Assembly: GCF_030064895.1 (NCBI RefSeq)
Contig: NZ_JASJEB010000001.1
Span: forward strand, 1-64,000
Source of the DNA: Crocosphaera sp.
GTDB lineage: Bacteria > Cyanobacteriota > Cyanobacteriia > Cyanobacteriales > Microcystaceae
Length of the DNA stretch: 64,000 nt
Direction: 5' to 3'
Made by a program: the position numbers and the translations under genes. The stretch's first letter is position 1, and every line of letters starts with the position of its first letter. Of the stretch, positions 17,345-25,762 are shown one piece after another. The notes below the pieces were generated by a model. That model did no database searches. It saw only the letters and a list, made by a program, of their open reading frames with translations, and was not told where the DNA came from.

Positions 17345-17418
17345 AGGATTCAAAAAGCGGGTGCATACAAACAGCAAAGGTTTATTGATTGTTTTTTACA
17401 ATAAATAAACCCTTTTTT
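17345..17418 (+). ncRNA. Predicted sRNA, array unit 5
   Basis: This unit has the best -10, TATAAT at 17333-17338, 17 bp from TTGAGG at 17310-17315. The left arm of the upstream dyad is decayed. The terminator is GGTTTATTGATTGT with ACAATAAATAAACC: both arms changed together relative to other units, leaving 13 of 14 positions paired, before CTTTTTT. The 5' hairpin is disrupted (CAGC instead of CACC). Confidence 0.6.
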
Positions 17419-17503
17419 CTATTTTTTATATATTGACAATAATCACATGATTGCTGTTATCTAAACTATTGATGCTAAAGGAAAAACAGAAGATAATTAT
17501 CTC

Positions 17504-17577
17504 AGATTCAAAAAGCAAGTGCATGAAGATGCACAGGGTTATTTATTGTTTTTCACAGTAGATAACCCTTTTCTTTT
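17504..17577 (+). ncRNA. Predicted sRNA, array unit 6
   Basis: This is the most diverged unit. TTGATG (17469-17474), 17 bp, GATAAT (17492-17497). The 5' hairpin is rebuilt as GTGCAT-GAAG-ATGCAC, a perfect 6-bp stem. The terminator GGGTTATTTATTGT/ACAGTAGATAACCC forms 14 bp with two U-G pairs before TTTTCTTTT. Retained structure despite changed sequence supports function. Confidence 0.6.
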
Positions 17578-17595
17578 AAATGCTAAGGTAATTAG

Positions 17596-18381
17596 TTATG
17601 CTCTAAATTGTTTTTCTACAGCCTGGAGCAAAAATTCTCGAGGAAAGAAGCGAGAACTATTGACGATTAAGTTATTAGTAATGCCTCCTGTTACTACATT
17701 TGCTTGCTTATTTTCTAAAGCTTTGAGTGCATCTTTAACCACAGTTTGCGCTGATGTTAAACTGCCATTATTTTTATTTTCAAAACTTTGAGGAAAATCA
17801 GCAACTTCAAAGAAATTTGATTCTGTTGGCCCCGGACATAAGGCTAAACAATTGATCCCTTTGTCCTTATTTTCTGCCCATAATGCTTCTGTGAAACTGA
17901 GAACAAACGCCTTTGTAGCTGCATAAGTGGATAAATATGGTAAAGCTTGAAAACCAGCAATAGAAGCTACATTGACGATACTACCTTGTCCCTGTTGTTG
18001 CATTGGAGATAAGAATAAATGGGTTAACTCCACCAAAACAGTCACATTGAGTTGAATCATCTCTAACTGTTTCGATAATTCTCGTTCAGCAAACGGACCA
18101 TAATCCCCAAATCCGGCATTATTAATCAAACAATCTACCCTGAACCCCTGATCTTGAACCTGCTTATACACCTTTTGCCCTGCCTGGGGTTCGGTTAAAT
18201 CTTGTACAATGACTTCAACATTGATAGATGCCGTTTCCTTTAACTGTTTAGCTAATTTATCTAGTTTGTCCTGGGAGCGAGCAACTAAAATGAGATTAGT
18301 CCCAGAAACTGCTAATTCTTCGGCAAATGCTTGTCCAATGCCCGAAGATGCGCCGGTAATTAGAGCGGTTTTGATTACCAT
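17596..18381 (-). CDS. Short-chain dehydrogenase/reductase
   Basis: This 261-residue classical SDR has the cofactor motif GASSGIGQAF, the structural NNAG and the catalytic YAATK (Tyr-x3-Lys) with an upstream Ser in VNVASIAG. It resembles the DltE/YqjQ-like SDR group, whose substrates are mostly unknown. The protein is complete. The gene is convergent with the sRNA array; the last array terminator ends 19 bp from its stop codon and may help to end both transcripts. Confidence 0.88.
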   Translation of the reverse strand: MVIKTALITGASSGIGQAFAEELAVSGTNLILVARSQDKLDKLAKQLKETASINVEVIVQDLTEPQAGQKVYKQVQDQGFRVDCLINNAGFGDYGPFAERELSKQLEMIQLNVTVLVELTHLFLSPMQQQGQGSIVNVASIAGFQALPYLSTYAATKAFVLSFTEALWAENKDKGINCLALCPGPTESNFFEVADFPQSFENKNNGSLTSAQTVVKDALKALENKQANVVTGGITNNLIVNSSRFFPREFLLQAVEKQFRA

Positions 18382-18516
18382 TATGATTACAATCTAAGAG
18401 GAGTTACTATTGTTACAAATTGTAACGCAAGCAAAGGAAAATAATCCAAGAGTTAAGGTTCTTCTAGTGCTTTTGCAACTCACCTTTTCCTTATCCGTCA
18501 CTAACACAGATGAACA

Positions 18517-19719
18517 ATGACCCGAAAACCCATGGCCATGAAAGTTATTAGAGATATAGGTCGCTTTATGCGATCGCTATGGGGTGGTTGGTCTTTATCC
18601 CTGATGGATCGCTATATTGCCTCACAATTGATTAATCCGTTGCTGTTTTCTGTGGGTTTAGTCTCTGTTTTGGGGGTAGCCATCGGCTATTTATCAGACT
18701 TAGCCGATAAGGTAGTAGATTCTAATTTGCCTTTAATACAAGCTTCAGAAATTTTGCTGTTAAAGGTGCCGGAGTTTACGGCCTATGCTTTGCCTATTTC
18801 TGTGATGTTAAGTACGTTATTAACCTACGGAAGGTTGAGTAATGATAGCGAATTAATTGCTTTTCGGGGTTGTGGTGTAAGTCTTTATCGTCTGATTATT
18901 CCGGCTGTGGTGATGAGTTTATTGGTGACAGGGGTGACATTTTTGGTGAGTGAATTGGTGGTTCCGGCAGCCAATTATCGGGCTACAGCGATTTTAGTGG
19001 AGTATTTACAAGAAGAACATCCTTATTGGCAAAATAAGGACATCTTTTATCCTGATTATGAACAGGTTATTTTACCCAATGGAGACAAGACAAAACGCTT
19101 AAAACATCTTTTTTTTGCGGAACAGTTTGATGGTCAACATCTGAGAACTTTAACGGTTTTAGAGTGGTTAGAAGCAAGATTAAATCGTATTGTGGTATCA
19201 GACTCAGCAACCTGGAATGGACAAGAAGAAACTTGGGATTTTTTTAACGGAACTATTTATCAATTATCTCCTGATGCTTCTTATCAAGAGGCTGATCCTT
19301 TTGAACACCGACAGTTACCTTTAAGTAAGGCTGCCTTTGAATTTGCATTACAAGGTCGTGATCCCTACGAAATGAATATTATTCAGGCTAGGCAGTATAT
19401 GAAAATTTTAAAGATGATGGGAGATGATAAAAAATTACGGACGTTTCAGGTCAGAATTCAACAAAAATTAGCTTTTCCTTTTATTTGTGTGGTGTTTGGG
19501 GTTATTGGTTCGGCTTTAGGATCTACTCCTCAACAGATGAGTCGGGGAACTGGTTTCGGTTTAAGTGTGGTGATTATTTTTGCTTATTATTTGTTAGGTT
19601 TCCTGATTGGAAGTTTAGGGTTAATGGGTTTAATTTCCCCTATTTTAGCAGGTTGGCTACCAAATATTTTGGGCTTGGTTATGGGGGGTTACTTATTGTA
19701 TCTTTTTGCTGAATCTTAA
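18517..19719 (+). CDS. LptF/LptG (YjgP/YjgQ) family permease
   Basis: LptF and LptG are the membrane subunits of the ABC machine that extracts lipopolysaccharide from the inner membrane. This 400-residue protein has the typical start LMDRYIASQLINPLLFSVGL, N-terminal membrane segments, a periplasmic beta-jellyroll-like middle (about residues 150-290) and C-terminal helices with GVIGSALGSTP. Cyanobacteria usually encode a single such protein, probably acting as a homodimer. No lptB or lptA is adjacent. It is preceded by a divergent SDR gene and followed by a hairpin terminator. Confidence 0.9.
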   Translation: MTRKPMAMKVIRDIGRFMRSLWGGWSLSLMDRYIASQLINPLLFSVGLVSVLGVAIGYLSDLADKVVDSNLPLIQASEILLLKVPEFTAYALPISVMLSTLLTYGRLSNDSELIAFRGCGVSLYRLIIPAVVMSLLVTGVTFLVSELVVPAANYRATAILVEYLQEEHPYWQNKDIFYPDYEQVILPNGDKTKRLKHLFFAEQFDGQHLRTLTVLEWLEARLNRIVVSDSATWNGQEETWDFFNGTIYQLSPDASYQEADPFEHRQLPLSKAAFEFALQGRDPYEMNIIQARQYMKILKMMGDDKKLRTFQVRIQQKLAFPFICVVFGVIGSALGSTPQQMSRGTGFGLSVVIIFAYYLLGFLIGSLGLMGLISPILAGWLPNILGLVMGGYLLYLFAES

Positions 19720-19787
19720 CAATTAACAATTAAAAATTAATTATATATTTTATTATATTTTTCGTTCTTTGGAATCACAATTAAGAA

Positions 19788-19820
19788 GAACCGAGAAAAA
19801 CTTGTTTTCTCAGTTCTCTT
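19788..19820 (+). terminator. Hairpin terminator after the LptF/G-like gene
   Basis: GAAC-c-GAGAAAA pairs with TTTTCTC-a-GTTC (11 bp with one internal mismatch), followed by TCTTTAT. It sits between the permease and the convergent SnoaL-like gene, about 70 bp after the permease stop. Confidence 0.55.
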
Positions 19821-19881
19821 TATAGATTCAACTTATTTATCTTTTGACCTACTCTAACTCCCAAAAATTAGAAAATCCTAG

Positions 19882-20541
19882 TTAATGGGCAACCGGACAA
19901 CCGGAAGTTAGCTTTTTGAGGAAGGTGCTATTATCAAAATAGTGTTCGACTGAGAGAATTTTGAGATCGTCGGTGAGTTTAGCCACACTCATACCTCTAA
20001 TTTCGATGGTCTCTCCTGTGGGTTGATGGTCTTGATATGGACCGCTAAAGGTTCCCCAGTGTCGCCATTTGAAGGTAACATTTGGTGGACCAGATAGCAC
20101 TTCGATCAGTTCCCATAAAAAGCCATTGGGAAAGGCTTTATGAAACAGTTCAAAGGAAGATTCAAAGTCTTCTGCGTCTGGATCGTAACCTGGAGTTTTA
20201 TCGATAAACAGGTTATAAGTCCCTTGATCACTTACATCTTGTGCGCTGTAAATAGGCCCCCCGTTGCTACTCATTTGGAATTTATCGACAACAATGGATA
20301 ACCATTGCTGAGGATCGGCTTTATGGGAGGCTTCCATTTCAAAGGTTCTCACCAAATTTTGAGCGATCGCCTCTAAGGAACCTGGGGCATGATTGTGTTT
20401 ACTTTCTTTGTGTAAATATTGGTCGGTGTGGGAATAGTCTGGCTTTTCTCCGTTACGCCATTTAACTCCTTGATCATGGGCTAAGACTGTATTTCGATCT
20501 TTTACCCAGAGGGGCAATTCTCCATTTTTATCGCTACTCAT
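19882..20541 (-). CDS. SnoaL-like (NTF2 fold) protein
   Basis: The C-terminal half of this 219-residue protein has the ester-cyclase/SnoaL pattern: ESSFELFHKAFPNGF, the FKWRHWGTFSGPYQDHQPTG strand region, IEIRGMSVAKL and VEHYFDN. SnoaL-fold proteins include polyketide cyclases but also many of unknown function, and no polyketide genes are nearby. The N-terminal 110 residues are polar and His/Asp-rich. It is a single gene. The exact substrate is not predictable. Confidence 0.65.
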   Translation of the reverse strand: MSSDKNGELPLWVKDRNTVLAHDQGVKWRNGEKPDYSHTDQYLHKESKHNHAPGSLEAIAQNLVRTFEMEASHKADPQQWLSIVVDKFQMSSNGGPIYSAQDVSDQGTYNLFIDKTPGYDPDAEDFESSFELFHKAFPNGFLWELIEVLSGPPNVTFKWRHWGTFSGPYQDHQPTGETIEIRGMSVAKLTDDLKILSVEHYFDNSTFLKKLTSGCPVAH

Positions 20542-20738
20542 TAGATAAGTTCCTGTGGCGAGTTGAAGTTATTTCTTACAATTTATTATAAAAAATTAAG
20601 GCAGAGATTGGAACAAATAAACCTAAAGTTTTTCTTTAATTTCTGATATTTATTGTTGATTTTATTGGGTTTCTTGGGAAGAAATATTTTTCTTCCCTGT
20701 GTCTCCTCGTCTCCCCTTTCCCCGTCAAACTGCAAGAA

Positions 20739-21926
20739 TTATCTATCTTCTATGGGACACCATTTTTGCTCAGTGGGGCCTGTATAAACGGAACCAGGAC
20801 GAATAATGCGATCGAGTTCTAACTGTTCCAAGCAGTGGGCTAACCAACCAACAACCCGACTGACGGTAAAGGTTGAGGTAAACAAGGGAGTGGGCAGTCC
20901 TAACCCATGCAACACTAAGGCTGTGTAATATTCTACATTGGTTTCAATTCTGCGATTGGGTTTATACTCCTTGAGTAACCTTAGTGCAGTGGTTTCCACA
21001 TCAACGGCTAAACCCCAAAATTCCTTATCTTCTCTACGTTTCCAGACATCGGCTGACACTTGTGAGAGTAAAATAGCTCTGGGATCTTTGACCCGATACA
21101 CCCGATGACCAAACCCCATCAACCGTTCTCTGTTCTCAAACTTATGACGCAAATAACCTTCGATATCCCCTGATTTTTGCATCTCTAGCAACATATCTAA
21201 TACAGGGCCTGGCGCACCTCCGTGCAATACTCCTTTCATAGCACCAATGGCCGCCGTCACAGCAGAAACAAAATCGGAGCGAGTGGACATGACTACCCGT
21301 GCAGCAAAGGTAGAGGCATTCATGCCGTGTTCAATGACGGTATTAAGATAAATTTCTAGGGTTTTGACATCTTCGGGGGAGGTTTCTTCCCCTGTGAGCA
21401 TATATAAGTAGTTAGCTGTGTGGCTTAATTCCAGGTGGGGGGTGACAACCGCTTGACCTTGAAGTAACCGCCAATAGGCTGCTGTAATAATCGGAACTGA
21501 GGCAATAATTTTTAGTGCGCCGTTAATCCCTTCTTTATCGATGCGATGGGACTCCATATCCATTGTCAGACAGCTAACACCTATTCTCACTCCTTCAATC
21601 AGTTCAATCTTCTGAGCGGCTGCATTTTTGAGAACATCTAATATTTTTTCGTCAAGATACCGATGGGATAATAGTTTTTTGGTGACGTTATCTAGTTCAT
21701 TTTTGTTAGGAAGATGATTATGTAAAAATAGGTAAATCATCTCCTCAAAGGAAGCATTAGTAGCAAGCTCTTCAAAGGGAAATCCTAATATGATTAATTT
21801 TCCTAACTGCCCATCAATTCTGCTGAGGTGATTGGGTATATTTTCCATATATTTTACATTACCTAAATAGTTGAGGCCGTTGACACTCTTACGGACATTA
21901 CCGCCATTATTCAGTGTACCACACAT
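20739..21926 (-). CDS. Citrate synthase family protein (divergent paralog)
   Basis: Citrate synthases condense oxaloacetate and acetyl-CoA (or propionyl-CoA). Present here are IDGQLGKLIILGFPFEELA, the first catalytic His in LHGGAPGPV, GFGHRVYRVKDPRA with the second His, and the C-terminal GWLAHCLEQ. The usual catalytic Asp in NVDFYSG-like segments is Glu here (NVEYYTALVL). The N-terminal about 30 residues are unlike the family and the true start may be internal. It may be a second citrate/methylcitrate synthase rather than the main GltA. A full-length TCA function is uncertain. Confidence 0.8.
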   Translation of the reverse strand: MCGTLNNGGNVRKSVNGLNYLGNVKYMENIPNHLSRIDGQLGKLIILGFPFEELATNASFEEMIYLFLHNHLPNKNELDNVTKKLLSHRYLDEKILDVLKNAAAQKIELIEGVRIGVSCLTMDMESHRIDKEGINGALKIIASVPIITAAYWRLLQGQAVVTPHLELSHTANYLYMLTGEETSPEDVKTLEIYLNTVIEHGMNASTFAARVVMSTRSDFVSAVTAAIGAMKGVLHGGAPGPVLDMLLEMQKSGDIEGYLRHKFENRERLMGFGHRVYRVKDPRAILLSQVSADVWKRREDKEFWGLAVDVETTALRLLKEYKPNRRIETNVEYYTALVLHGLGLPTPLFTSTFTVSRVVGWLAHCLEQLELDRIIRPGSVYTGPTEQKWCPIEDR

Positions 21927-22032
21927 TATTTTTCACCACTTGGGGACTTAATACTATTAAGTCCCTACTTTTGTCTTCTAGAAGAAACTCATTTGGCGAC
22001 TTGAAGATCACAGTTGTTTCGACAAATTCAAT

Positions 22033-22635
22033 TTAATAGCCTCGCCAAACTCCGATTAAGATTCCTTGAACTTCTATTTGATTCGCTTTGAGTTCTATGG
22101 GTTGATAATTGAGATTTGAAGGCTTCAACATGACTATTTCTCCTTCTTGATAATATCGCTTTAAGGTGGTTCCTACTCCTTCTACTCTGGCGGCAACAAT
22201 TTCACCATTTTTTAATGTTTCGTCGGGGTCTAAGGAACGCATAATGGCGAGATCCCCATCGGTGATTAAATCTTCAATCATGCTGTCCCCTGTCACCCTT
22301 AAACCCCAATAATTGCTACCATGAAGCACATGGGAGAGGTCTAAGCGTTCCTGTTCATCCCTGAAGGGTTCCACTAACCCCCCGGCTGCGATCGCTCCTA
22401 AAATGGGAATTCCTCGGGATTGATAGTGTAAAATTCTTAGGGTTCTGGCTTTACCTTCTATCCAGTCGATATAGCCTTTGTTTCTCAGCCTTTCTAGGCG
22501 ACTTTGCACCGGAGCGGGCGATCGCAAATTCATGGCTTTCATCATTTGACGAATGGAAGGGGCGTGTTGATTCTCGCTAATATACTTGATCAACCAGTCG
22601 TACAATTCTTTTTGGGCCGGGGTTAAAGGTTCCAT
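22033..22635 (-). CDS. lexA: LexA repressor with intact self-cleavage site
   Basis: This 200-residue LexA has an N-terminal winged helix (APSIRQMMKAMNLRSPAPV, residues 25-43) and a C-terminal S24 peptidase domain. The scissile Ala84-Gly85 (IAAGGL), nucleophile Ser118 (TGDSM) and Lys159 (TTLKRYY) are all present. Some cyanobacteria, such as Synechocystis, have lost these, so the protein here looks competent for RecA-triggered SOS cleavage. A LexA box lies 19 bp upstream, pointing to autoregulation. Confidence 0.95.
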   Translation of the reverse strand: MEPLTPAQKELYDWLIKYISENQHAPSIRQMMKAMNLRSPAPVQSRLERLRNKGYIDWIEGKARTLRILHYQSRGIPILGAIAAGGLVEPFRDEQERLDLSHVLHGSNYWGLRVTGDSMIEDLITDGDLAIMRSLDPDETLKNGEIVAARVEGVGTTLKRYYQEGEIVMLKPSNLNYQPIELKANQIEVQGILIGVWRGY

Positions 22636-22653
22636 ACAGTTTCCCTGATTTTC

Positions 22654-22667
22654 AGAACATAAGTACT
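22654..22667 (-). promoter_or_regulatory. LexA box upstream of lexA
   Basis: On the lexA strand the sequence AGTACTTATGTTCT fits every position of the cyanobacterial LexA consensus RGTACNNNDGTWCB. It lies 19 bp ahead of the start codon and overlaps the likely -10 region (TATCAT), which would let LexA block its own transcription. Confidence 0.8.
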
Positions 22668-22716
22668 ATGATAAACCTTTTTCGGCCATTTTTAATAATA
22701 TAATAATAATTTACCA

Positions 22717-24318
22717 TTAATACAATTCTAGAACAGTTTGGAGCATTTCGCGATCCCCTGGTTTGGCGGAAAAACGGCCATTTTCGAGATCCCGAATCCA
22801 ACTTTGACTTTTACCGATTTGTTTGGCGAGGGCCCGTTGACTTAATCCTTTACTTTTTCTTGCGTCTAAGATTTGCTGTGCAGTGAACTCAGGGGGTTTT
22901 TTGGTAAGGGTTTTACGCTTATTTTTCCGTTGTTTTTTTTGTTCAAATTTAATTAATTGTTCTTCCCATTCTGGGGGAAGTTCAAAGTTGAGCATTCTTG
23001 CTTTCATTAACCAATTCCATTTTCCTCGCGGTCCGGAGTCGGTTAAACGATGTTCTTGGCAACCATCGTTAATCCAAAAGTCTAGTGCTTCGTCTGCATC
23101 GTCGGGGAGTTGCTCTAATTTTACCCAGAGGGGTTGTATGCTTTCTGGGTAGGAAACGGGGTCAAATAGGGGTTTTAGTCCGTAATGGTTTAATACTTCT
23201 AGATCGCTTTCAAAGGTGCGTATAAGCCGTTTTCGTTGCTCTCGTTGAATGTCTGCTTGGGCGATCCTTTGTTGACCATAAGCTACACGCATTAGGGTAG
23301 GGATGGTAATACATTGTTTGCGCCCCATTTTACTCTTAAATAGTAACCAGAGCATCATTCTTACTGCCCCCGGATGTTGTTGCCAAATACTCATGACACT
23401 ACTTAACAAAAATTGGGGTAAAGATCCATATTGATAGAAGGCGACTCTCTTACTATATCCTTGTTTATTTAAGAAGTATTTTGCCCATATTCCTGGTTGT
23501 AAGGTAAAGGTTAAACCGATTAAATGTTGACAGCCTAAATCATCTTCTTGGAAGTGATGTTTGATTTCTGATAGTTCCCAAATGCGACTTTCTGGGACGG
23601 TAAACTCTTTCACTTTTCCTTGTTGCGGCCAGTCAATTGTGGCTAATATTTGACAGGTTTGTTGGATTAATAGTTTAATTAGGCTTAATTTCGAGGCTTT
23701 ACTTAGGTCTTTTCTTTTATCTAGTCCTAAATATTGTTCAATTTGTTGATCGCTAATAACAAATTTTTCCTCCCAAGGTTTTTCTAATGTTGTTGCATAT
23801 CCAGCAAATAAAAGATGTAAGCAAGCTGCTCGAATATCAATACATTCTAGTTTAATAGGATCGGATAAATAGTTAACTTCTTCTGATAATTGTGTGTCTA
23901 AATTATCGTCTAATCGAAAGATAATTGTTCCTTGTCCTTGTTTTACTGGCCGTTCATAATAAAGGTTTCCTTCGCTGTCTTTTTCCCAAGGAAGCACTGA
24001 GGCACAAGTTAAGACTGTACAAGCTTCCCAGATGATCATTGATGAGGCAAAAGGTGTATTTTTTCCGTTGATAAATACTTCAGGAGATGTGGGTATTCTC
24101 GTGACGTTTTTATATCTTCCTTTTTTGGCTTGGGTGGGGGTTGGACTACTAATTGGACATTGGATAACACACTGCGGTTCTTCATAATAACCTTCGCAAC
24201 TATTACATTTTTCTTGATCGATCCAATATTCTCCATTTTCTGTTTTAATGGCATCGGTTGGACATTCAATTCGACAATTATTACAGGTTGGACAACTATC
24301 AGAAATTGTATAAGACAT
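22717..24318 (-). CDS. cnfR: CnfR/PatB-type nif gene activator (ferredoxin domain plus HTH)
   Basis: CnfR (PatB in heterocyst formers) activates nif genes under low oxygen, sensing through iron-sulfur clusters. The N-terminus of this 533-residue protein has two 4Fe-4S cysteine sets (Cys9, 12, 15, 19 and Cys38, 41, 50, 54). The C-terminus (about 478-520) is an XRE-type helix-turn-helix (ARKSKGLSQRALAKQIGKSQ). The middle about 400 residues are family-specific. The related ChlR has a different, shorter layout, so CnfR is the better fit. The gene implies a diazotroph, but no nif gene is in this window. A 592-bp upstream gap leaves room for complex control. Confidence 0.85.
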   Translation of the reverse strand: MSYTISDSCPTCNNCRIECPTDAIKTENGEYWIDQEKCNSCEGYYEEPQCVIQCPISSPTPTQAKKGRYKNVTRIPTSPEVFINGKNTPFASSMIIWEACTVLTCASVLPWEKDSEGNLYYERPVKQGQGTIIFRLDDNLDTQLSEEVNYLSDPIKLECIDIRAACLHLLFAGYATTLEKPWEEKFVISDQQIEQYLGLDKRKDLSKASKLSLIKLLIQQTCQILATIDWPQQGKVKEFTVPESRIWELSEIKHHFQEDDLGCQHLIGLTFTLQPGIWAKYFLNKQGYSKRVAFYQYGSLPQFLLSSVMSIWQQHPGAVRMMLWLLFKSKMGRKQCITIPTLMRVAYGQQRIAQADIQREQRKRLIRTFESDLEVLNHYGLKPLFDPVSYPESIQPLWVKLEQLPDDADEALDFWINDGCQEHRLTDSGPRGKWNWLMKARMLNFELPPEWEEQLIKFEQKKQRKNKRKTLTKKPPEFTAQQILDARKSKGLSQRALAKQIGKSQSWIRDLENGRFSAKPGDREMLQTVLELY

Positions 24319-24490
24319 GATGGTTTATGAAGAGTGACAAATGAAGCAAACTATGACTATATTTAGCAATTATTAGATTAAATTATTCACCTAATAATTG
24401 TTCTCTGCTCAAGCATTTTCAGCACAATATTTGATTTATCTCTCACACAACAAAAATTCGATCTTGATAGTATTTATCAATCTTTTACAT

Positions 24491-24513
24491 AGTAAAATGT
24501 CTATACATTTACT
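24491..24513. promoter_or_regulatory. Dyad in the cnfR-nadC intergenic region
   Basis: AGTAAAATGT and ACATTTACT form an inverted repeat (one bulged base) around CTAT, 173 bp upstream of the cnfR start. It is a possible operator. The remaining gap 24319-24910 is AT-rich and has a -10-like TATAAT near 24755 and a small hairpin GCACTTTGTGC that could belong to the nadC leader. No gene is supported in this gap. Confidence 0.4.
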
Positions 24514-24910
24514 ATGAATTCACTGGTATTGTGCTAGTTTGTGATGTAACGCTTCTAACTATTGTTATGATATTTAAGGAATGTTTGGGCTTATGTTTAC
24601 CACGAACATTCTACTAGAATTGTGTTCTTTTTTCTGTTCGTGTTATCAATTTATAACTTGGTTTTATTCTAATAATGCAACCATCCATGATTATTATGAA
24701 TAATAATCCCAGAGAATAATCGTTATCATCGTTATTTATGGGAGAAAATTGTTAAGTATAATACAGACAAAATGCACTTTGTGCAGGACGGATAGTTGTT
24801 TTGTTTATTTTTGTAATGCTCTATATACTTTTATAACAATTTTATAATTTAGTTATCAATTACTAGGGTATGATGAAAAACAGAAAATAACTTGAAAAAA
24901 TACAACAATT

Positions 24911-25753
24911 GTGATACCTTCATCATTGATTATTGATCCTTTATTAAAGTCTTGGTTGCAAGAAGACATTGGCCGAGGCGATCGCACAACGGATGGCTTA
25001 GGATTGGAGGAAACTGGATCGGGCCACTGGGTTGCTAAGGCTGAAGGGGTTATGGCGGGTTTACCAATTGCTGAGAGAGTTTTTCAATTATTAAATCCCA
25101 ATATCAAATTTAAACCAACCATAGAAGAGGGACAAAGGGTTAAAGTTGGTCAAGTTGTGGCTAAGTTAAACGGCCCATTAAATGGGTTATTAACGGGGGA
25201 AAGAGTGGCTTTAAACCTAGCCATGAGATTAAGCGGTATTGCTACCATGACCCGACAATATACAGAAATTATAGCTGATTTACCAACCCAGTTGGTAGAC
25301 ACTCGCAAAACAACTCCAGGGTTACGGATACTTGAAAAGTACGCTATCCAGGTAGGAGGGGCAAAAAATCACCGTATGGGTTTAGATGATGGGGTGATGA
25401 TAAAGGATAATCATATCAAGGCTGCTGGCAGTATTCAAGAGGCCATCCAAACTATTAGTCAAACTATTCCCTATCCTCTTACCATTGAAGTAGAAACAAC
25501 GAAGTTTGAGGAGGTAAAAGAAGCTTTAAAGTATGGGGCAGATATTATCATGTTAGATAACATGAATATAGCATTAATGAAAGAATCTGTTGATTATATT
25601 CGGGGGGAAAATAAACAGATAAAAATTGAAGCATCAGGGAATATTACTCTAGATAATCTTCGACAAGTTGCTTTAACTGGAGTTGATTATATTTCTAGTA
25701 GTGCGACCATTACTCGCTCAAGTTGGTTAGATTTAAGTATGAGAATTGATTAA
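24911..25753 (+). CDS. nadC: Nicotinate-nucleotide pyrophosphorylase (carboxylating)
   Basis: NadC converts quinolinate and PRPP to nicotinate mononucleotide in de novo NAD synthesis. This 280-residue protein shows LQEDIGRGDRTTDG, GERVALNLAMRLSGIAT, the DTRKTTPGLR active-site segment, KDNHI, EVETT and ASGNITLDN. Translation seems to begin at a GTG, the first start codon in the frame; upstream sequence has no similarity. It is followed after 9 bp by tilS, so the two probably form an operon. Confidence 0.96.
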   Translation: MIPSSLIIDPLLKSWLQEDIGRGDRTTDGLGLEETGSGHWVAKAEGVMAGLPIAERVFQLLNPNIKFKPTIEEGQRVKVGQVVAKLNGPLNGLLTGERVALNLAMRLSGIATMTRQYTEIIADLPTQLVDTRKTTPGLRILEKYAIQVGGAKNHRMGLDDGVMIKDNHIKAAGSIQEAIQTISQTIPYPLTIEVETTKFEEVKEALKYGADIIMLDNMNIALMKESVDYIRGENKQIKIEASGNITLDNLRQVALTGVDYISSSATITRSSWLDLSMRID

Positions 25754-25762
25754 TTATTAAAA

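Larger units (their letters stand above)
16638..17577 (+). repeat. Six-unit tandem array of about 159-bp units (predicted sRNA genes)
   Basis: Units start at 16638, 16797, 16958, 17116, 17274 and 17433 (spacing 158-161 bp). Each unit has the same parts in order: an inverted repeat ATCACA-N7-TGTGAT (one arm decayed in units 5 and 6), TTGAGG (TTGAAG in unit 4, TTGATG in unit 6), 17 bp, GATAAT (TATAAT in unit 5), then ATTCAAAAA, a small hairpin, a long terminator stem and a T-run. No coding frame is shared. Differences in the terminator stems keep pairing, which supports an RNA product. The array fills the gap between ppa and the SDR gene. Confidence 0.85.

Noticed and set aside
16638-17577. CRISPR array
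   Set aside because: Units are about 159 bp and repeated over their whole length without unique spacers; no cas genes nearby.
17519-17791. 90-codon plus-strand frame over the end of the repeat array
   Set aside because: It starts inside the last predicted sRNA and runs antisense through the SDR gene.
24491-24506. NtcA site (GTA-N8-TAC) upstream of cnfR
   Set aside because: The nearest match has a spacing of nine, not eight.
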